In this document: positions 59,629-64,000 of the stretch, one piece after another
How positions within the stretch are numbered: the first letter of the stretch is position 1
Layout of the letters: every line of letters starts with the position of its first letter
Origin: Flintibacter faecis
GTDB taxonomy: Bacteria; Bacillota; Clostridia; Oscillospirales; Oscillospiraceae
Reading direction: 5' to 3'
Length of the DNA: 64,000 bases
NCBI RefSeq assembly: GCF_014287875.1
Contig: NZ_JACOPN010000001.1
Coordinates: forward strand, 372,001 to 436,000
Program-made: the position numbers and the translations under genes
Notes under the pieces: generated by a model
The model's input: the letters and a program-made list of their open reading frames with translations, nothing else
Told to the model about the DNA's origin: nothing
Databases searched by the model: none

Positions 59629-60511
59629 CCGGGCCGGAGAGCGGGCGGACGCCTTTCTGGCCCGCACCGTCCCCGACCTGACCCGCTCCGCCGCCCAGCG
59701 TCTGCTGGAGGAGGGGGCCGTCACCGTAAACGGCGCAGCGGTGAAGAAAAACTATAAAACCAATCCCGGGGACCAGGTGGTCTTCACCCTGCCCGACCCG
59801 GAGCCCATCGACGTGCAGCCCCAGGACATCCCCCTGGACGTGGTGTTCGAGGACGACGACGTGATCGTGGTGAACAAGCCGGTGGGTCTGGTGGTCCACC
59901 CCGCCCCCGGCCACCCGGACGGCACTTTGGTCAACGCCCTGCTCTACCACTGCGGCAGCTCCCTGTCCGGCATCAACGGGGCCATCCGCCCGGGTATTGT
60001 CCACCGCATCGACCGGGACACCTCCGGTCTCATCATCGCCGCCAAAAACGACCGGGCCCACCTGGCCCTGGCCGCCCAGCTGCAGGACCACTCCCTGGCC
60101 CGGGTGTATGAGGCGGTGACGGTGGGCGGCCTGAAAGAGGACAGCGGCACGGTGAACGCCCCCATCGGCCGCCACCCGGTGGACCGCAAGCGCATGGCGG
60201 TGGACTGGAAGAATGGCCGCCCCGCCGTGACCCACTGGTCTGTGCTGGCCCGCTATGCCCTGGGCACCCATGTGGAGTGCCGCCTGGAGACGGGCCGCAC
60301 CCACCAGATCCGGGTCCATATGGCCTCCGTCGGCCACCCCCTGCTGGGGGACACGGTGTACGGCAGCAAAAAGCCCTGGCCCGGCCTGGCGGGGCAGTGT
60401 CTCCACGCCCGTCGGCTGAAATTTGTCCACCCATCCACGGGCAAACTGGTGGAGCTGGAGTGTCCCTTGCCCGACTGGTTCCGGCGGGTGCTGCGGCAAG
60501 TTGACCGCTGA
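59603..60511 (+). CDS. rluD: RluD-like pseudouridine synthase
   Basis: 302 residues: S4 domain (about 13-75), catalytic RluA domain with HRIDRDTSGLIIAAK (Asp) and TGRTHQIRVHMASVGHPLLGD. The start at 59603 lies 26 bases inside lspA and follows AAGGAGG, the usual lspA-rluD coupling in Firmicutes. Modifies large-subunit rRNA uridines by family knowledge. Confidence 0.95.
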   Translation: MGPQTLIADRAGERADAFLARTVPDLTRSAAQRLLEEGAVTVNGAAVKKNYKTNPGDQVVFTLPDPEPIDVQPQDIPLDVVFEDDDVIVVNKPVGLVVHPAPGHPDGTLVNALLYHCGSSLSGINGAIRPGIVHRIDRDTSGLIIAAKNDRAHLALAAQLQDHSLARVYEAVTVGGLKEDSGTVNAPIGRHPVDRKRMAVDWKNGRPAVTHWSVLARYALGTHVECRLETGRTHQIRVHMASVGHPLLGDTVYGSKKPWPGLAGQCLHARRLKFVHPSTGKLVELECPLPDWFRRVLRQVDR

Positions 60512-60552
60512 AGCTGCGCCCCCGGCCCCCGGTTTTCCGATTCAGGCCCTTT

Positions 60553-60588
60553 TACCCGCTCTCTTTGGGAGAGCGGGTATTTTCTTTT
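60553..60588 (+). terminator. lspA-rluD terminator
   Basis: TACCCGCTCTC / GAGAGCGGGTA, five-base loop, T-rich tail. Confidence 0.88.
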
Positions 60589-60648
60589 ATACGGCCTCCG
60601 TCAGTTTTAACGAAAAATTTATATCTTAAAAACTTTCTTGATATATTA

Positions 60649-60676
60649 TTGACAATTCCGTTTTGCCTGCTATACT
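60649..60676 (+). promoter_or_regulatory. Promoter of the 60752 gene
   Basis: Perfect -35 TTGACA (60649-60654), 16-bp spacer, -10 TATACT (60671-60676). Confidence 0.75.
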
Positions 60677-60751
60677 AAAAATAGAGAGTGGCAATTCCGT
60701 AAATCGATGAGCAAGCGCCCGGTGCGGCGCAGAGAGGAGAGGAGCGCACAC

Positions 60752-61075
60752 ATGAAGACCTTTCTTTGGCGTATTTTCCCGGTGGTGCTCATCGCCGTCC
60801 GGGGTCTTTTAAAAAGCCGTCAAGCCTTGGCGATCCCTGTGGAGGTGGCGATCTATATAGCCCTGGTGGTCTGGACGGTCCACACCTTCCTGTGTCAGGT
60901 GTATCTGTGGCTGAAGAACCACGACCTGCTGCCCGATGTCTCTGCCCTGACGGCCCGCTGGTTCCGCTTTGGCTATGCCGGTCACACGGGGCAGGACGGC
61001 TTTACCAGCGGCGTGTTCCTGTTCATCTCCGCCCTGGTCATCCCGCTGGTGGCCTGGGGGTTCTGCCCGTTCTGA
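60752..61075 (+). CDS. Small membrane protein of unknown function
   Basis: 107 residues with membrane segments at about 8-22, 30-50 and 85-105; the loop between carries LKNHDLLPDVSALTARWFRFG. Not recognised. The ATG at 60752 follows GAGGAGAGGAG; an earlier in-frame ATG (60707) has no site. Own promoter and terminator. Confidence 0.68.
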   Translation: MKTFLWRIFPVVLIAVRGLLKSRQALAIPVEVAIYIALVVWTVHTFLCQVYLWLKNHDLLPDVSALTARWFRFGYAGHTGQDGFTSGVFLFISALVIPLVAWGFCPF

Positions 61076-61104
61076 CGGGATCTGTTCTTTTATTTCGCCC
61101 CTTT

Positions 61105-61142
61105 CCCCGGTCTCCGGCCCTGAGCCGGGGGCCGGGTTTTTT
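61105..61142 (+). terminator. Terminator of the 60752 gene
   Basis: Nested GC stem around TGAGCC followed by TTTTTTC. Confidence 0.75.
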
Positions 61143-61269
61143 CTTGGCATATTCTTTATGGGCCGGCATAGAGATATGACAGGATGGGCCGCCCCCCTTC
61201 CCCGGTGCATTCGGCAATATATCTATTTTTGCTATTCATATTTTGTTAGAATTTTCGTGGATGGCGCTA

Positions 61270-61298
61270 TTGCATTGCCGGACAAAAGCGTTTATACT
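61270..61298 (+). promoter_or_regulatory. Promoter of the FadR-type regulator
   Basis: -35 TTGCAT (61270-61275), 17-bp spacer, -10 TATACT (61293-61298). Confidence 0.65.
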
Positions 61299-61314
61299 TT
61301 AGCGTGGTAGTAGA

Positions 61315-61327
61315 AATATATTACATA
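61315..61327. promoter_or_regulatory. Predicted operator, copy 1
   Basis: AATATATTACATA just after the predicted start of the regulator transcript; the identical 13-mer is at 62103-62115 before the gamma-glutamyltransferase gene. Confidence 0.55.
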
Positions 61328-61358
61328 CGAAATACAATCGGAACGAGAGGCTTTCACC

Positions 61359-62060
61359 ATGTCCGAGAATAATTCTGTCGCTGGGATCTTTTCCGGGCAC
61401 GGGCAGATCAAAACACCCACCTATAAAGAGCAGGCCTATCGCCTGATCAAAGAGGCCATTCTCTATCAGCGCTTTCAGGCCGACACCATCTACTCCCAGG
61501 AGGCCATCTGTCAGGAGCTGGGCATCAGCCGTACCCCGGTGCGAGAGGCCCTGCTGGAGCTGCAGAAGGAGAATTACATCCGGTTCTGCCGGGGTAAGGG
61601 TATCCAGATCGTCTCCCTGGACGACCAGGCCATCCACGATATATTGGAAATGCGCATCTATCTGGAGATGGCCGGTGCTGAGCTTGCCGCCCAGCGGGCC
61701 ACCAAGAGCGACCTTGACTATATCAGGGAATGTCTGGAGGCCAATCAGCGCCATCACAGCACCGACAACATCATCCAGAATTACCGCATCGACCACCAGT
61801 TCCACCGCTCTGTGGCCAAGGCGGCCCACAACGCCCTGCTTTACAACACACTGGACGATGTGCTCAACCACTATCTCCGGTTCGAGACCCTCACCGTCTA
61901 TCAAAGCCAGACCTTTGCCCAGTCCATTGTGGATGAGCACCAGGCCCTGTACGAGGCGGTAAAAAACCGGAACGCTCAACAGGCCCGGCAGGCCGCCGCC
62001 TCTCATCTTGAAAATGCATACCGCCGTACCTTAGGCAACTATTGGACCAAGAAGCCGTAA
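61359..62060 (+). CDS. GntR family regulator, FadR (FCD) subfamily
   Basis: 233 residues: N-terminal winged helix (about 20-85; AICQELGISRTPVREALLELQKENYIRF) and an FCD effector domain (about 90-225; DILEMRIYLEMAGAELAA, and metal-type His in DHQFHRSVAKAAHN). AGAGG precedes the ATG. Identical motifs at its own promoter and before the next gene suggest it controls the gamma-glutamyltransferase operon. Confidence 0.94.
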   Translation: MSENNSVAGIFSGHGQIKTPTYKEQAYRLIKEAILYQRFQADTIYSQEAICQELGISRTPVREALLELQKENYIRFCRGKGIQIVSLDDQAIHDILEMRIYLEMAGAELAAQRATKSDLDYIRECLEANQRHHSTDNIIQNYRIDHQFHRSVAKAAHNALLYNTLDDVLNHYLRFETLTVYQSQTFAQSIVDEHQALYEAVKNRNAQQARQAAASHLENAYRRTLGNYWTKKP

Positions 62061-62063
62061 AAT

Positions 62064-62089
62064 AGCCGTCCCCAGCCAGACGGCTTTTT
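62064..62089 (+). terminator. Terminator of the FadR-type gene
   Basis: AGCCGTC / GACGGCT with CCCAGCCA loop and five T. Confidence 0.75.
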
Positions 62090-62097
62090 ACCTGTGA

Positions 62098-62115
62098 TGT
62101 GTAATATATTACATA
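62098..62115. promoter_or_regulatory. Predicted operator, copy 2 (TGTAATATATTACA)
   Basis: A 14-bp perfect palindrome TGTAATATATTACA (62100-62113), overlapping the 13-mer shared with 61315-61327. Typical size and symmetry of a GntR-family site. Confidence 0.62.
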
Positions 62116-62180
62116 TTTCATATCGTGAAACAAAACACACTTCCACCCGGAAACCGGTGGATGTTTTAGAGGTGAACGCT

Positions 62181-63896
62181 ATGGCAGAACAGAAAGATCA
62201 GTACATGTGGCCGTCCCACTGGGGCCGCCCGGTCGCTCACGGCCCCTATGGCGCGGTGAGCAGCAACAGTATCTATGCCACGCGGGCCGGACTTGAGATC
62301 CTGCGGCAGGGCGGAAACGCCTTTGATGCCTCCGCCGCCGTATCCCTGGCCCTGTCTGTGGTGGAGCCCCACCACTCCGGCATCGGCGGCGGCTGTTTCA
62401 GCCTGATCTACAGCGCCAAGGACAACGCGTTCCACTCGGTAGACGGCCGGGGCGTGGCCCCCCAGAACGCCAAAGAGGACCTGTTCCTGAAGGACGGCGT
62501 GGTACAGGACGAGTGGAAGGACCTGGGTGGACAATCGGTGGCCATTCCCGGCCTGTTGAAAACCCTGGAGGTCATGCTGGAGAAATACGGCACCATGACC
62601 CTCTCCCAGGTGATGGCCCCCGCCATCCGTCTGGCGGAGGAGGGCTTTGGCACCAGCTTCACCGGCGCGCTGACCATGGACGACGACTCCGTCCAGCGCA
62701 AGCTCAAGCTGTCTGAGTCCATGCGCAAGCTGTATCTCAAGCCGGATGGCAGCTATTACCGCTTCGGCGAGGTGCAGAAGAACCCGGAGATGGCCACTCT
62801 GTTGAAAAACATCGCCGAACAGGGTACGGACTACTTCTATCGGGGCAAGGTGGCCCAGGATCTGGTGGAGCTCATCAACCAGCGGGGCGGCTGCTTCACC
62901 ACCGACGACCTGGCAAACTACACCCCCAAATTCCGCCAGCCCGTCCGCTCTGCCTACCGCGACTGCGAGGTGGTGGCCTTCGCCCCTCCCAGCGGCGGCT
63001 GCGCCGTGGTAGAAATGCTGAACATCCTGGAGCACAGCGACCTGAAGGCCATGGGCCACAACACGGCGGACAGCCTGCACGCCCTGGCCGAGGCCATCAA
63101 GCTGGGCTTTGCAGACCGGAGCGAGGCCCTGGGCGACCCGGACTTTGTCCACGTGGACACCGACCGGCTGGTCTCCAAGACGTTTGCCGCCCAGCGCTTT
63201 GCCCAGAGCGGGGCGCGGGCCCAGGATTACGCCGCGGCGGAGAACATCGCCGCCAAGGACTATCCCGGCAACACCTCTCACTTTGCGGTGATGGACCGCT
63301 TCGGCAACGCCGTCTCCCAGACCCAGACCGTTCGGGACTGGTTCGGCTGCGGCATCGTGGTGGGCGGCTATGGCTTTGTGCTGAACAACGCCATGTCCGA
63401 CTTCTCCGCGGCGGTGGGAGCCCTCACCAGTCAGGGGCTGACCTATGGCAGTGCCAACGCCATCCAGGGCGGCAAGACCCCCCTGTCCAGCATGTCCCCC
63501 TGCATGGTCCTGCGGGACGGCAGGCCCTTCCTGGCCATTGGCGCGGCGGGCGGGCCCCGCATCATCACCGGCACCCTGCAGGGCATCGTGAACGCGGTGG
63601 ACTATGGCATGACCCCCGAACGGCTGGTCAACCTGCCTTACATCCACGTGATCACCAACGCCCAGGGCCTTGAGGTGGAATACGGCATCTCCGAGGACAC
63701 CCTCAAGCTGCTGGAGGCCCGGGGGCACCACCTGGTGCGCAACACCGTGGACCAGGCCATGAGCACCATGCTCAACAGCGTGATGAGAGTGGACGGCGAT
63801 TACTACGCCGCCGGAACCGGCCGGGTAGACGGCTGCGGCGGTGCCCTTCTCCCAGACGGCAGCGCCGTTCTGGAGGGAGTCAGTCAGGAGATCTGA
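62181..63896 (+). CDS. ggt: Gamma-glutamyltransferase family protein
   Basis: 571 residues. N-terminal large-subunit part with NSIYATRAGLEILRQGGNAFDASAAVSLALSVVEPHHSGIGGG; the autocatalytic Thr is in PGNTSHFAVMDRFGNAVSQTQT (about 374), and PLSSMSPCMVL and IGAAGGPRIITGTLQGIVN follow. No signal peptide, so a cytoplasmic N-terminal nucleophile hydrolase acting on gamma-glutamyl or similar amide compounds. TAGAGGTGAACGCT precedes the ATG at 62181. 70 bp before the next gene, without terminator, so likely one operon. Confidence 0.94.
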   Translation: MAEQKDQYMWPSHWGRPVAHGPYGAVSSNSIYATRAGLEILRQGGNAFDASAAVSLALSVVEPHHSGIGGGCFSLIYSAKDNAFHSVDGRGVAPQNAKEDLFLKDGVVQDEWKDLGGQSVAIPGLLKTLEVMLEKYGTMTLSQVMAPAIRLAEEGFGTSFTGALTMDDDSVQRKLKLSESMRKLYLKPDGSYYRFGEVQKNPEMATLLKNIAEQGTDYFYRGKVAQDLVELINQRGGCFTTDDLANYTPKFRQPVRSAYRDCEVVAFAPPSGGCAVVEMLNILEHSDLKAMGHNTADSLHALAEAIKLGFADRSEALGDPDFVHVDTDRLVSKTFAAQRFAQSGARAQDYAAAENIAAKDYPGNTSHFAVMDRFGNAVSQTQTVRDWFGCGIVVGGYGFVLNNAMSDFSAAVGALTSQGLTYGSANAIQGGKTPLSSMSPCMVLRDGRPFLAIGAAGGPRIITGTLQGIVNAVDYGMTPERLVNLPYIHVITNAQGLEVEYGISEDTLKLLEARGHHLVRNTVDQAMSTMLNSVMRVDGDYYAAGTGRVDGCGGALLPDGSAVLEGVSQEI

Positions 63897-63965
63897 CCGG
63901 CCCGGCTGCGGGCTCGGTCTGATTGATAAACGGCAGAGAAACAAATTTATATTGGAGGTTTTAAA

Positions 63966-64000
63966 ATGAAAAGAATCATCGCTTTGGCCCTGTCCCTGGT
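63966..64000 (+). CDS. Start of a probable exported binding protein (cut by window)
   Basis: GGAGGTTTTAAA precedes an ATG opening MKRIIALALSLV, the beginning of a signal peptide. A solute-binding lipoprotein would fit behind the gamma-glutamyltransferase gene, but only twelve residues are visible. Confidence 0.6.
   Translation, partial: MKRIIALALSL

Overview
The window is 64 kb of GC-rich, low-GC-phylum-style (Firmicutes) chromosome. Gene content and signals (type I holin-like toxin, FMN riboswitch, T-box, SLH surface proteins, NAD malic enzyme, indolepyruvate:ferredoxin oxidoreductase, glutamate dehydrogenase, no outer-membrane genes) fit an anaerobic gut clostridium of the Oscillospiraceae (Flavonifractor / Lawsonibacter / Pseudoflavonifractor type). 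That assignment is inference from content; no rRNA or tRNA gene is visible.

Layout. 1-10 kb: 5' part of ftsH, queT with a highly structured leader, sseB-like gene, an unannotated-looking small RNA unit at about 3.03-3.18 kb, a LysR regulator, an aminotransferase, phosphate acetyltransferase, a CorC/HlyC-type CBS protein and malic enzyme. 10-17 kb: RluA-family synthase, a Bce-type ABC exporter pair, a MATE pump, an Ig-like membrane-anchored protein and a complete type I toxin-antitoxin module. 17-24 kb: a cluster of palindromic interspersed repeats, then prfC, gdhA, a GNAT enzyme, a PspC protein, a DEAD-box helicase and an XRE regulator. 24-36 kb: SLH protein plus C39-like secreted protein, thrS with T-box, a kinase-like protein, gap, an AI-2E-type permease, an HtrA protease and a GH26-like SLH protein. 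36-42 kb: nitrilase, then an IclR-controlled rraA-like/tctCBA catabolic operon. 42-49 kb: secreted nuclease, phage-tail-like orphan, DegV, S4 protein, a GmrSD-type restriction gene broken by one amber codon, rpsF-ssb-rpsR. 50-55 kb: yerC, then iorA-iorB-crcB-paaK-ACT operon (aryl-pyruvate oxidation). 55-64 kb: FMN-riboswitch ribD-ribE-ribBA-ribH operon, lspA-rluD, and a FadR-type regulator with gamma-glutamyltransferase and the start of a probable exported protein.

Most notable: (1) a putative metal-starvation small RNA at 3027-3183, with two TTAG-N6-CTAA operators on its promoter, C-rich anti-Shine-Dalgarno stretches and a strong terminator; (2) a type I toxin-antitoxin unit in which every part (promoters, sequestered ribosome site, 27-residue toxin, antisense RNA with its own terminator) can be read directly; (3) matched operator palindromes that tie an IclR regulator and a FadR-type regulator to their neighbours; (4) repeat families that recur between genes, including inside the riboflavin operon.
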